This document shows positions 54,756-63,512 of a DNA stretch of 64,000 nt, piece after piece. The stretch is from positions 124,001 through 188,000 of the forward strand of contig WKKS01000001.1 of NCBI GenBank assembly GCA_009684515.1, in the 5' to 3' direction. The DNA comes from Geobacter sp. (GTDB lineage: Bacteria; Desulfobacterota; Desulfuromonadia; Geobacterales; Pseudopelobacteraceae). Position 1 is the stretch's first letter; each line of letters begins with the position of its first letter. The position numbers and the translations under genes were made by a program. The notes beneath the pieces are model-generated. The model saw only the letters and a program-made list of their open reading frames with translations. It was not told where the DNA came from and searched no databases.

Positions 54756-55307
54756 ATGAATAAAGCTCTCCTGGCAGCACTGTTGTTATCCCTGTCGGCG
54801 CCAACGCTCTCCCTGGCGGAAACCAATGTAAACATCAGCGTCGGGGTACCTTCGATACCGATTCCAGCCCCGCCGCAGATTTTTTTCAAGACGCCACCCC
54901 TTTTCCTTGCCCCTCCGAATCTGGGTTTCTACATCGGGGTGGATATTCCGCAGGATCTGATCTTCATTTCAGGCAACTACTACCTTTTTCAAGGTAACGG
55001 GTGGTATCGGGCCAGACATTACAATGGCCCCTGGGCTTCAGTCCGTCGTGACCGTCTCCCGCCGCCGATTCGTAATTACAGTATCGACAGAATCAGGCAG
55101 CATCGCGAACAGGAGTTTCGCTCCTACGAGCGTGAGCACGATCACTACCGGGGACGTCATTACCGCCCCGGCCTGGAAGAGAAGGAATATCGCAAAGAGC
55201 AGCGCCGATATGAAAAGGAAGATCGCAAGCGCGAGAAAGAGGAGCGTAAATACGAGCGAAGGGAAGATCATCGCGACCATGGCAGACACCGTGGACACAA
55301 CGATTAA
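54756..55307 (+). CDS. Exported protein with highly charged tail
   Basis: The product has 183 residues with a signal peptide (about 1-21, MNKALLAALLLSLSAPTLSLA). The mature part has a proline-rich segment, then SGNYYLFQGNGWYRARHYNGPW (about 72-93), which resembles YXWGXW-type repeats in cell-envelope proteins, then a long arginine/glutamate/histidine tail (about 105-183: repeated RRYEKEDRKREKEERKYERRE-like units) predicted to be a charged helix. It could bind polyanions or metals; no function is known. AAAGGAG precedes the ATG, and a sigma-54-like promoter is upstream. Confidence 0.8.
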   Translation: MNKALLAALLLSLSAPTLSLAETNVNISVGVPSIPIPAPPQIFFKTPPLFLAPPNLGFYIGVDIPQDLIFISGNYYLFQGNGWYRARHYNGPWASVRRDRLPPPIRNYSIDRIRQHREQEFRSYEREHDHYRGRHYRPGLEEKEYRKEQRRYEKEDRKREKEERKYERREDHRDHGRHRGHND

Positions 55308-55348
55308 ATTGTAATAAGCAGCGGGCAACTTGCCCTGCCGGTTTTTCA

Positions 55349-55380
55349 AGGGGCTCCTGATTTCTGAAGGGGCCTCTTTT
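55349..55380 (+). terminator. Rho-independent terminator after the secreted-protein gene
   Basis: AGGGGCTCC and GGGGCCTCT pair over 9 positions (with two G-U pairs) around an 11-base loop and are followed by TTTTG. It lies about 40 bases past the stop codon, before the sigma-54 activator gene. Confidence 0.7.
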
Positions 55381-55527
55381 GTTCTACTGCCCAATTTCCG
55401 CAGTGCCACATCGGCCGGCAACACAAAAGCAGCCTAAAAAGTTGCATTAGAAAACATGTGGTTGTACAAAAAGGAGGAATCGTGGCACTGTTCAAAGTCT
55501 GAGTAATCTGCTGTTCCGGGGGCACTG

Positions 55528-56958
55528 ATGATCATACATAAAAACGGCTGGGTCCATACTCTTCTGACTACCCTTTCCCAAAAAGCCGATAAAGCGGAAA
55601 AAGACAGGCTCATGCTGGAAGAGGCGCTGGGGCATGCCTACGAGGGGCTTCTGATCACCGACGCCTCCGGTGTTATACTGAAGGTCAATGAGGCTTATGC
55701 CCGTTTCCTTGAGACAACCATGGACAAACTGGTCGGCAGACATGTCACTGATGTGATCGAGAATACCCGCATGCACCTGGTAGGCAAAAGCGGTGTTGCC
55801 GAAATCGCCCAGCTACAGAAGATCAAGGGGCATGAGATGATCTGCAGCCGGATTCCGATCATTGAAAGCGGGCAGGTTGTGGCAGTAGTCGGCAAAGTCA
55901 TGTTTCAGAATATCGAGGACCTTTTCTCATTTACCGAGAATTTTAAGAAGCTTAAGAGCGAACTTGAGTTTTACAAAAGTGAGCTCAGCAAACATCTTAG
56001 CGCCAAATATTCCTTCAACCATATTGTCGGCAACAGCAAGGAACTGGAGTGGGTCAAAGAGCTCGGCCGAAAGGTGGCCATGAGCACCACTACCGTCCTG
56101 TTGAAGGGGGAAAGCGGAACCGGCAAGGAGCTTTTTGCCCATGCCATACACAATGAAAGTCACCGCAGACTCGGCCCGTTTATAAAAGTCAACTGCGCAG
56201 CAATACCTGAAACGCTCTTTGAATCGGAGCTGTTCGGGTACCGCGAGGGTGCTTTTACCGGAGCTCAGAAAAGGGGTAAAAAAGGTAAGTTCGCCCTGGC
56301 CGACAAAGGCACCATTTTTCTGGACGAGATCAGTGAACTGCCGCTGACCATGCAGGTCAAACTGCTGCGGGTACTCCAGGAAAAGGAAATTGAACCGGTT
56401 GGCGCCGAGGCTTCCGAGGCGGTCGATGTAAGAATCATCGCAGCCTCCAACCGCGATCTGGAAACATTGGTCAAAAGCGGCTTGTTCCGCCATGATCTGT
56501 ATTATCGCCTGAATGTGGTCATGCTAGAGATCCCGCCGCTCCGCTGTCGTCGGGATGACATTCCGCTGCTGACTCAATTTCACCTGCGCCAGCTTGAAAA
56601 AGAAACCGGCATTCCGGTTGACGGGGTGGAACCGGAAGTCGCCGAGATACTCCAGCAGTATGATTGGCCCGGCAATGTGCGGGAACTGCGTAATGTTCTA
56701 GAACAGGCTGTGTATGTAAAAGTTGGCAGCACCATTTCGCGCAATGACATTTCCGGTTCACTGGTCAAGAGAAGCAGTATGACCACCTCTCAGAAGAGCA
56801 GTCGCAGTCTGAAGTTCATAACCCAATTGGCCGAAGAGGAAGCGATCCGGACAGCCATCCGGGAAGAAAAAGGTGACAAACAGGCCGCAGCGGCGCGGCT
56901 TGACATAAGCAAATCATCACTATATGCCAAAGTCGCCCAGTACGAAATCGGCGGATAA
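55528..56958 (+). CDS. Sigma-54-dependent transcription activator (PAS, AAA+, Fis-type HTH)
   Basis: This enhancer-binding activator has 476 residues: a PAS-like sensory domain (about 35-130), a coiled linker, an AAA+ domain (about 165-395) with Walker A GESGTGKE (194-201), the sigma-54 contact loop GAFTGA (241-246) and Walker B GTIFLDE (261-267), then a Fis-type helix-turn-helix at the C-terminus (GDKQAAAARLDISKSSLYAKV). It has no receiver domain, so it senses a small molecule directly. It precedes the uspA-liv-CoA-transferase operon, whose gap has three TTCC-N8-GGAA dyads and a -24/-12 promoter, so those genes are its probable targets. Confidence 0.94.
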   Translation: MIIHKNGWVHTLLTTLSQKADKAEKDRLMLEEALGHAYEGLLITDASGVILKVNEAYARFLETTMDKLVGRHVTDVIENTRMHLVGKSGVAEIAQLQKIKGHEMICSRIPIIESGQVVAVVGKVMFQNIEDLFSFTENFKKLKSELEFYKSELSKHLSAKYSFNHIVGNSKELEWVKELGRKVAMSTTTVLLKGESGTGKELFAHAIHNESHRRLGPFIKVNCAAIPETLFESELFGYREGAFTGAQKRGKKGKFALADKGTIFLDEISELPLTMQVKLLRVLQEKEIEPVGAEASEAVDVRIIAASNRDLETLVKSGLFRHDLYYRLNVVMLEIPPLRCRRDDIPLLTQFHLRQLEKETGIPVDGVEPEVAEILQQYDWPGNVRELRNVLEQAVYVKVGSTISRNDISGSLVKRSSMTTSQKSSRSLKFITQLAEEEAIRTAIREEKGDKQAAAARLDISKSSLYAKVAQYEIGG

Positions 56959-56988
56959 ATATTTTCGCATTCATAGCCCGTGACATGG

Positions 56989-57004
56989 TTCCAGAATACT
57001 GGAA
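56989..57004. promoter_or_regulatory. Enhancer dyad 1 (TTCC-N8-GGAA)
   Basis: TTCCAGAATACTGGAA, a 16-base imperfect palindrome just after the activator stop, about 250 bases before the -24 element. With dyad 2 it also forms a larger inverted repeat (GGTTCCAGAATA / TATTCTGGAACC, 56987-57026). Confidence 0.7.
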
Positions 57005-57008
57005 TTTG

Positions 57009-57024
57009 TTCCATTATTCTGGAA
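57009..57024. promoter_or_regulatory. Enhancer dyad 2 (TTCC-N8-GGAA)
   Basis: TTCCATTATTCTGGAA, 20 bases from dyad 1 centre to centre (about two helical turns), suiting cooperative binding of an activator hexamer. Confidence 0.7.
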
Positions 57025-57125
57025 CCACCCTGCCTTTCTGCTTCTATTCCGTTTTAAATCAACTAACTACAGCATTCTAACTTCTTCACATACCTGCTCA
57101 AACACCATAAAAATCCCAACACAAA

Positions 57126-57141
57126 TTCCAGTTTTCCGGAA
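57126..57141. promoter_or_regulatory. Enhancer dyad 3 (TTCC-N8-GGAA)
   Basis: TTCCAGTTTTCCGGAA, about 110 bases before the -24 element, the usual distance for sigma-54 activator sites. The rest of this 343-base gap is AT-rich and shows nothing else. Confidence 0.7.
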
Positions 57142-57250
57142 TCAGTCTCACCCACAACCAATTCAGTTACTGCGTTCTGTCGCACACATATCCAATTTAT
57201 TCAATATTATCGTATAAATGCACTACATAACCATAAAACGTATAAAACAG

Positions 57251-57266
57251 TGGCATACCACTTGCT
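57251..57266 (+). promoter_or_regulatory. Sigma-54 (-24/-12) promoter of the uspA-liv operon
   Basis: TGGCAT-N5-TTGCT with GG (57252-57253) and GC (57264-57265) exactly 10 bases apart, about 50 bases before the uspA ATG. Transcription should start near 57277. Confidence 0.85.
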
Positions 57267-57301
57267 TAAATTAGTATAAATCTGTTTTATCAGGAGCAGT
57301 C

Positions 57302-58096
57302 ATGGAAATCAAAGACATCCTCCTCTACATGAACGATTCTCCTTCCTGCGAACGCAGGATTGATACCGCCTTAAATCTTGCCCAGACCCTAAATGCAAGG
57401 GTGACCGGTGTTACCATTGTAACCTACGGCTATTATCAGCCGCACTATCTGCATACCGAAGAGAAAACGGCGACCGCAGGAGCACTGTTGAAAGCCAAGG
57501 CGGAACTGGCCGGTGTCCCGGCACGCCACCGCAACATCGAATCAAACGTGGTCGGCGTAAGCAGCCGTGAGCTACTGATCCACGCAGCGCACTGCAGTGA
57601 CCTGGTGGTTGTCAGCCAGGAATCCAGCCGCTCAAACCGGACAGAGGCTCTGGTGGAACATTTGATAACAGGGTGTGGCAGGCCGGTTCTGGTAGTCCCT
57701 GCAACCGGCGCCTTCCACACGATCGGCACACGCATCCTGGTGGCCTGGAAAAACGGTCGCGAAGCCGCCCGTACACTGCATGATGCTCTGCCGATTCTGC
57801 AACGGGCCGACCAGGTAACAGTTGTGACGGTTACTTCAGGAGATGAATCAAGTCAGCAGCTGAGCGCGGGAATACGGGAGCATCTGCAACAGCACGGCGT
57901 CAATGTCCGCACGGAGGTTTACCCGATTACTTCGGCTTCCCTGGCGGACAACCTGCTGAACCACGCCTGCGACGGCGGTTATGATCTGCTGGTAATGGGT
58001 GCTTACAGCCACGGGACACGTCGCGGTTCACAACTGGGGAAAGTCGCCAACCAGATTCTTCGGGAGATGACCATCCCGGTTTTCATGTCCCACTAG
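57302..58096 (+). CDS. Universal stress protein with two Usp domains
   Basis: This protein has 264 residues in two tandem UspA folds (about 1-135 and 143-264). The second carries VMGAYSHGTRRGSQLGKVANQIL, a variant of the G-x2-G-x9-G-S/T ATP-binding motif; the first has the degenerate form VVVSQESSRSNRTEALVEHLI. It is the first gene after the sigma-54 promoter, 12 bases before livG, so it is co-expressed with the importer. Its role there is unknown; tandem Usp proteins beside transporters are common in this group. Confidence 0.9.
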   Translation: MEIKDILLYMNDSPSCERRIDTALNLAQTLNARVTGVTIVTYGYYQPHYLHTEEKTATAGALLKAKAELAGVPARHRNIESNVVGVSSRELLIHAAHCSDLVVVSQESSRSNRTEALVEHLITGCGRPVLVVPATGAFHTIGTRILVAWKNGREAARTLHDALPILQRADQVTVVTVTSGDESSQQLSAGIREHLQQHGVNVRTEVYPITSASLADNLLNHACDGGYDLLVMGAYSHGTRRGSQLGKVANQILREMTIPVFMSH

Positions 58097-58108
58097 GAGC
58101 GGAAACAA

Positions 58109-58861
58109 ATGACGGACCACATTCTCGTCACAAAAAATCTGTCCAAGGAATTCAAGGGCTTCACCGCCGTGTCTGCCGTCAATCTGCAAATCCAGCGAGG
58201 GCACATCCATGCCCTGATCGGACCGAACGGAGCCGGCAAAACCACCGTTTTCAACCTGCTCACCAAGTTTCACACGCCGACCTCCGGCAGTATTCACTTT
58301 AACGGCGCCGACATCACCCGCGCAAAGCCGGCCGATATCGCCCTGCGCGGCATTGTTCGTTCCTTCCAGATTTCAGCGGTATTCCCGAACCTGACACCCC
58401 TAGAAAACGTGCGCCTGGCGCTACAGCGCAAACTGGGCATCTCCTATCACTTCTGGAAATCAGCCAAAATTCTGAACCAGCTGGATGGGCGGGCCATGGA
58501 ACTGCTGGACGCGGTCGGTCTGGCCGAGTACTCCGGCGAGATAACCGCCGAGCTGGCCTATGGCCGCAAGCGGGCACTGGAAATAGCCACCACGCTGGCA
58601 CTGGATCCGGAGTTAATGCTGCTGGATGAACCGACCCAGGGAATGGGCGTCGAGGATGTGGATAAAATAACCGCACTGGTAAAACAGGTTTCCACTAACC
58701 GAACTATCCTGATGGTTGAACATAACCTCAAGGTTGTAGCCACCCTTGCAGACAGGATAACGGTTCTGCAGCGGGGCGCGATTCTGGCGGAAGGAACCTA
58801 CACAGAAGTGTCTCAGGATTCGCAGGTGCTGGAAGCTTATATGGGGAGCTCTCATGACTGA
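58109..58861 (+). CDS. livG: LIV-type ABC importer ATPase
   Basis: One of two ATPase subunits of a branched-chain amino-acid-type (HAAT) importer. It is 250 residues, with Walker A IGPNGAGKTT (about 37-46), a signature region degenerate to ITAELAYGRKRALEIA (Leu-Ala-Tyr-Gly instead of LSxG, usual in LivG), and Walker B LMLLDEPTQGMG. It overlaps livF by 8 bases. The true substrate may be a carboxylic acid rather than an amino acid, given the downstream CoA-transferase. Confidence 0.93.
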   Translation: MTDHILVTKNLSKEFKGFTAVSAVNLQIQRGHIHALIGPNGAGKTTVFNLLTKFHTPTSGSIHFNGADITRAKPADIALRGIVRSFQISAVFPNLTPLENVRLALQRKLGISYHFWKSAKILNQLDGRAMELLDAVGLAEYSGEITAELAYGRKRALEIATTLALDPELMLLDEPTQGMGVEDVDKITALVKQVSTNRTILMVEHNLKVVATLADRITVLQRGAILAEGTYTEVSQDSQVLEAYMGSSHD

Positions 58862-59570
58862 ATCAGTACACAAAGAGATGCTGCGGATTACAGACCTGCA
58901 CGCATTTTACGGCGAATCCCACATCCTGCACGGCATCAATCTGAACGTCGGAGAAGGTGAAGTGGTCACCCTGCTGGGACGCAACGGCGCCGGACGGACC
59001 ACCATCCTCAAATCGATTGTCGGCCTGGTCGGACGTCGAAGCGGCTCCATCACGATCAGCGGGGTTGAAACCACACGGATGGCGACTCACAGGATCGCCC
59101 ACCTCGGCATCGGCTACTGTCCGGAGGAGCGCGGGATATTCTCCAGCCTGACGGTGGAAGAAAACCTGCTTTTGCCGCCAGTGGTACAAGGTGGCGGCAT
59201 GTCCTTGCAGGAAATATACGAGATGTTTCCCAACCTGCTGGAACGGCGCAGCAGCATGGGCACGCGCCTTTCGGGTGGTGAGCAGCAGATGCTGGCCATG
59301 GCGAGAATCCTGCGGACCGGGGCGAAACTGCTGCTGCTGGATGAAATCACCGAAGGGCTGGCACCGGTGATTGTGCAGACTTTGGGACGACTGATCGGCG
59401 CTCTGAAAGAGAAAGGATTCACCATCATTCTGGTGGAGCAGAATTTCCATTTTGCGGCTGACCTGGCCGACCGCCATTATGTGATTGACCACGGCGCAAT
59501 AGCGGAGATGATAACCAGGGACGAGCTTGCTTCCAGCATGGATAAACTTAACCGATACCTGGGCGTCTGA
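58854..59570 (+). CDS. livF: LIV-type ABC importer ATPase, Walker A Lys replaced by Arg
   Basis: Second ATPase of the importer, 238 residues. Walker A reads GRNGAGRTT (42-50), so the nearly universal Lys is Arg48. The signature TRLSGGEQQMLAMARIL (about 140) and Walker B LLLLDEITEGL are intact. The paired LivG has a normal Walker A, so ATP hydrolysis at one site may be weakened. Arg is known in some LivF-like proteins from memory, so this may be a natural variant rather than a defect. Confidence 0.93.
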   Translation: MTESVHKEMLRITDLHAFYGESHILHGINLNVGEGEVVTLLGRNGAGRTTILKSIVGLVGRRSGSITISGVETTRMATHRIAHLGIGYCPEERGIFSSLTVEENLLLPPVVQGGGMSLQEIYEMFPNLLERRSSMGTRLSGGEQQMLAMARILRTGAKLLLLDEITEGLAPVIVQTLGRLIGALKEKGFTIILVEQNFHFAADLADRHYVIDHGAIAEMITRDELASSMDKLNRYLGV

Positions 59571-59598
59571 TCAGGTACAAAAACGAAGGGGGAACGTT

Positions 59599-60822
59599 AT
59601 GAAAAATTTGTTTTCAAAAGCAGCACTGTCCGTCGCAGTACTGGCAATGACGAGTGGAATGGCTGGAGCGGCCGGCAAAGGGATTTCTGACGGTGTAGTC
59701 AAAATTGGCGTACTGACCGATATGTCCGGGGTTTACTCCACGCTGGGCGGAAAAGGTACCCAGGTTGCTGTAGAGATGGCGGTCAAGGATTTCGGCGGCA
59801 AGGTGCTGGGAAAACCGATTCAGGTTATCGGCGCCGACCATCAGAATAAGGCCGACATCGCCTCGGCCAAGGCCCGCGAGTGGATTGACAATGAAAAGGT
59901 GGATATGATTACCGGCTTGCTGAACTCGGGCTGCGCCCTGGCTGTGCAGAAACTGGCCAGCGACAAGAAAAAGATCACCATGAACACCGGTGCTGCCAGC
60001 ACCGACCTGACTAACAAGGCCTGCACCCCCTATGGCATCCACTATGTTTATGACACCTATGCCCTGGGCAAGGTTACCGCAGAAGCTGTAGTTCCGAGCG
60101 GCGGCAAGAGCTGGTACTTCATCACCGCCGATTATGCCTTTGGTCACTCCCTGGAAGCGAATACCACCAAGTTTGTTACCAAACTGGGAGGCAAGGTACT
60201 CGGTTCGGTGCGCCACCCGCTCTCCACTGCTGACTTCTCCTCCTACCTGCTCCAGGCCCAATCTTCTGGAGCGCAGATTATCGGCCTGGCCAATGCGGGC
60301 GGCGACACCACCAATGCGATCAAGCAGGCCAGGGAGTTCGGCATCGACAAGAAGGGGCAGAGATTGGTCGGGCTGCTGATCTTTGATACCGACATTAAAA
60401 GCCTCGGCCTGAATGTGGCGCAAGGGATGCAGTTCACCTCCGGTTTCTACTGGGACCGGGATGCCGCCACCCGCGCCTTTGCTAAACGTTTTTACGCCAT
60501 CCACAAAGCCATGCCGACCATGGATCAGGCCGGAGCCTATTCAGCCACCATGAATTACCTCAAAGCCGTCAAAGCAGCCGGCACCGATGATTCGGATGCG
60601 GTCATGGCAAAGCTGAAATCCATGAACATCAGCGACTTCTTCGCCGTAAACGGCAAGATCAGAGCTGACGGACGAATGGTGCACGACATGTACCTGATGG
60701 AAGTCAAGAAACCGTCCGAATCCAAAGGTGAATGGGATCTGCTCAAGATTGTCAAAACCGTGCCCGCATCGGATGCATTCATGCCGCTCTCCGAGAGCAC
60801 TTGTTCACTGGTCAGCAAGTAG
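59599..60822 (+). CDS. LIV-type periplasmic substrate-binding protein
   Basis: This receptor of the importer is 407 residues with a signal peptide (about 1-23, MKNLFSKAALSVAVLAMTSG then cleavage near AGA). The mature protein has the type I periplasmic fold of the ABC-type HAAT family: VKIGVLTDMSGVYSTLGGKGTQVAVEMA, ADHQNKADIASAKAREWI and the hinge region SWYFITADYAFGHSLE. Sequence alone does not fix the ligand. AAGGGGG lies before the ATG. Confidence 0.93.
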   Translation: MKNLFSKAALSVAVLAMTSGMAGAAGKGISDGVVKIGVLTDMSGVYSTLGGKGTQVAVEMAVKDFGGKVLGKPIQVIGADHQNKADIASAKAREWIDNEKVDMITGLLNSGCALAVQKLASDKKKITMNTGAASTDLTNKACTPYGIHYVYDTYALGKVTAEAVVPSGGKSWYFITADYAFGHSLEANTTKFVTKLGGKVLGSVRHPLSTADFSSYLLQAQSSGAQIIGLANAGGDTTNAIKQAREFGIDKKGQRLVGLLIFDTDIKSLGLNVAQGMQFTSGFYWDRDAATRAFAKRFYAIHKAMPTMDQAGAYSATMNYLKAVKAAGTDDSDAVMAKLKSMNISDFFAVNGKIRADGRMVHDMYLMEVKKPSESKGEWDLLKIVKTVPASDAFMPLSESTCSLVSK

Positions 60823-60928
60823 GACGAATCTTGTATTCGCCCGCTCGCTGTAAGGGGCGATCAAACAGGGCGATCACAAGAATCTCCCTTACGGAATATG
60901 TTGATAGAAACAAAAAGGGGAGCCGTTC

Positions 60929-61834
60929 ATGGAGATTTCATTTCAGATGGTCATGTCACAGGTTATGCTGGGCCTCAACAACGGTGTTTTCTACGCCATC
61001 CTGAGCCTCGGTTTGGCGGTGATTTTCGGCCTCCTGAATATTGTCAATTTTGCCCACGGGGCACTCTATATGCTGGGTGCCTACGTGGCGCTCCTTGGCT
61101 ACACCTCGATCGGCCCGTTGCTCGGTATGCCGGACTTCCACCTCAGCTACTGGGCGGCGCTGATCGTAGCTCCGCTGGTGGTTGGCGCCTTCGGAATCGT
61201 TATTGAAAGAACCATGCTGCGCAGGCTGTACAAGTTTGACCACCTGTACGGCCTGCTGCTGACATTCGGCCTGGCACTGATTATCCAGGGGGTCTTTACA
61301 AATTTTTTCAATGTGTCCGGCGATCCCTACGAGGCCAAACCGGAAATTTTGAGTGGTGTGGTTAACCTCGGCTTCATGATGTTCCCGAAATACCGTCTCT
61401 GGGTAATTGTCATCTCCCTGGTGGTCTGCTTCGGCACCTGGTATGTCATTGAACGTACAAAACTGGGCTCATATCTGCGAGCAGGCACGGAAAACCCGGA
61501 ACTGGTCAAGGCCTTCGGCGTCAATGTGCCGCTGATGATCACCCTGACCTACGGCTATGGCGTGGCGCTGGCCGCCTTTGCCGGGGTACTGGCGGCACCG
61601 ATCTATTCAGTCAGCCCGGTCATGGGATCGGAGATGATTATTACCGTCTTTGCCGTGGTAGTCATCGGCGGAATGGGTTCGATCATGGGTTCCATAGTGA
61701 CCGGCCTGCTGCTCGGAATGGTGGAGGGGTTCACCAAGGTTGTCTACGCCCCGGCCTCCAGCACGGTTATCTTCCTGATCATGGTAATTGTACTGCTGGT
61801 CAAACCGGCCGGCCTGTTCGGGAAGGAGTCGTAA
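60929..61834 (+). CDS. livH: LIV-type ABC importer permease 1
   Basis: Membrane permease of 301 residues with about eight hydrophobic segments. Family features: LNNGVFYAILSLGLAVIFGLLNIVNFAHGALYMLGAYVAL at the N-terminus and the EAA-like loop near GTENPELVKAFGVNVPLM, ending in LLVKPAGLFGKES. GGGGAG precedes the ATG. The next gene, livM, starts immediately after its stop codon. Confidence 0.94.
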   Translation: MEISFQMVMSQVMLGLNNGVFYAILSLGLAVIFGLLNIVNFAHGALYMLGAYVALLGYTSIGPLLGMPDFHLSYWAALIVAPLVVGAFGIVIERTMLRRLYKFDHLYGLLLTFGLALIIQGVFTNFFNVSGDPYEAKPEILSGVVNLGFMMFPKYRLWVIVISLVVCFGTWYVIERTKLGSYLRAGTENPELVKAFGVNVPLMITLTYGYGVALAAFAGVLAAPIYSVSPVMGSEMIITVFAVVVIGGMGSIMGSIVTGLLLGMVEGFTKVVYAPASSTVIFLIMVIVLLVKPAGLFGKES

Positions 61835-62776
61835 ATGAACAAGTACATCTGGATCGCCATTGTCATACTTGGCCTGCTGGCGCCGTTTGTGGTTTATCCG
61901 GTGTTCATGATGAAGCTGCTCTGCTTTGCGCTGTTTGCCTGCGCCTTCAATCTGCTGCTAGGGTACACCGGACTGCTCTCTTTCGGTCACGCCGCTTTTT
62001 TCGGGGGTGCATCCTACGTTACGGGATATCTGGTTAAAAGCAGCGGCCTGACGCCTGAATTGGGAGTTCTGGGAGGCACGCTGTTTGCCGCCCTGCTGGG
62101 ATACATTGTCGGAAGCCTGGCCATCCGGCGACAGGGGATCTACTTTGCCATGGTCACGCTGGCCCTGGCCCAGATCGTCTATTTCGTGGCACTCAAGGCC
62201 CCCTTCACCGGGGGCGAGGACGGTCTGCAAGGCATTCCCCGCGGCAAGCTCTTCGGCCTGATTGATCTGGGTCACGCTTATACCATTGGCGGCAGCCCTT
62301 TGGGACTCAACCTGTATTACTTTGTCTTCGTCATGTTCTGCCTAGGTTTCTGGATCATTTACCGGACGATCAATTCACCTTTCGGCCAGGTGCTGAAGGC
62401 GATCCGGGAGAATGAGCCCAGAGCGGTATCACTGGGGTACAAGGTCGAACGCTTCAAACTGCTGGCGTTTGTAATCTCGGCGGCACTGGCCGGCATGGCC
62501 GGTTCATTAAAATCGTTGGTATTCCAACTGGCTTCGCTAACCGATGTCAGCTGGCACACTTCCGGAGAGGTGGTCCTGATGACTCTCCTGGGCGGGGTCG
62601 GAACGGTACTCGGCCCCTTGGCCGGCGCTTTCACCGTGATAACACTCCAATCCGAGTTAAGTTCGGTCGGTTCCTGGATAACGGTAATCATCGGAAGTAT
62701 CTTTGTGATCTGCGTGCTGCTCTTTCGACGCGGGTTTGTCGGTGAACTGGGACGACTGCTGAAACGGTCTCTGTAA
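61835..62776 (+). CDS. livM: LIV-type ABC importer permease 2
   Basis: Second permease, 313 residues, with about nine hydrophobic segments. Typical signatures: FNLLLGYTGLLSFGHAAFFGGASYVTGYL, QGIYFAMVTLALAQIVYF and the coupling loop LKAIRENEPRAVSLGYKVERFKLLAFVISAALAGMAGSL. It begins directly after the livH stop and is 31 bases before the CoA-transferase gene. Confidence 0.94.
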   Translation: MNKYIWIAIVILGLLAPFVVYPVFMMKLLCFALFACAFNLLLGYTGLLSFGHAAFFGGASYVTGYLVKSSGLTPELGVLGGTLFAALLGYIVGSLAIRRQGIYFAMVTLALAQIVYFVALKAPFTGGEDGLQGIPRGKLFGLIDLGHAYTIGGSPLGLNLYYFVFVMFCLGFWIIYRTINSPFGQVLKAIRENEPRAVSLGYKVERFKLLAFVISAALAGMAGSLKSLVFQLASLTDVSWHTSGEVVLMTLLGGVGTVLGPLAGAFTVITLQSELSSVGSWITVIIGSIFVICVLLFRRGFVGELGRLLKRSL

Positions 62777-62807
62777 AGTAAATGCTGTATAATTTCGGAG
62801 GTGAAAT

Positions 62808-63500
62808 ATGGCTGTCGTCTGTACAAGCATCAAGGAAGCGCTGGAAGGAATACAGGATGGCGCCAGCATCATGGCCGGCGGCTTCGGACTGGTCGGTATT
62901 CCTGAAAAGTTGATTCAGGGTCTGCGGGAATCGGGAGTACGGGACCTGACGGTCATCTCCAACAACTGCGGCGTGGACGAATGGGGACTGGGCATCCTGC
63001 TCCAGAACAAGCAGATCAGGAAAATGGTTTCCTCCTATGTGGGCGAGAACAAGGAGTTCGAGCGCCAATATCTGGCGGGTGAACTGGAAGTGGAGCTGGT
63101 TCCCCAGGGCACCCTGGCGGAACGGATCCGGGCCGGCGGAGCCGGCATACCGGCCTTCTACACCCCGGCCGGAGTCGGAACCCCGATTGCCGAGGGACGT
63201 GAGACCAGGGTTTTCGGCGTTAAGGAATACCTGCTGGAATATGGTCTGACGGCCGACTTTGCAATCGTCAAAGCCTGGAAGGGTGATCGCTTCGGCAATC
63301 TGGTCTACCGCAAGACCGCCCGCAACTTCAATCCGATGATGGCGGCTGCCGGCAGGATCACAATTGCCGAAGTGGAGGAACTGGTGGAACCGGGCGAACT
63401 GGATCCGGATCAGATCCACACCCCCAGCATCTACGTACAGCGCATCATCGCCTGCAGCGGCCATGAAAAACGGATCGAACGCCGCACGGTACGAAAATAG
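62808..63500 (+). CDS. 3-oxoacid CoA-transferase subunit A
   Basis: Class I CoA-transferase alpha subunit, 230 residues, which with subunit B moves CoA between a donor such as succinyl- or acetyl-CoA and a carboxylic acid. Seen: [16 protein letters not shown] near 22 (the G-G-F-G loop), [17 protein letters not shown], and the [16 protein letters not shown] segment near 130. It follows livM in the same operon, so the imported acid is the likely CoA acceptor. Whether it prefers acetoacetate or another short acid cannot be told. Confidence 0.93.
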   Translation: MAVVCTSIKEALEGIQDGASIMAGGFGLVGIPEKLIQGLRESGVRDLTVISNNCGVDEWGLGILLQNKQIRKMVSSYVGENKEFERQYLAGELEVELVPQGTLAERIRAGGAGIPAFYTPAGVGTPIAEGRETRVFGVKEYLLEYGLTADFAIVKAWKGDRFGNLVYRKTARNFNPMMAAAGRITIAEVEELVEPGELDPDQIHTPSIYVQRIIACSGHEKRIERRTVRK

Positions 63501-63512
63501 AAAGGAGATTCC

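Noticed and set aside
55482..55502. Six-codon GTG mini-frame with a strong AAGGAGG before the sigma-54 activator
   Set aside because: Too short to support as a gene; it could be a regulatory upstream frame, but nothing else points to it.
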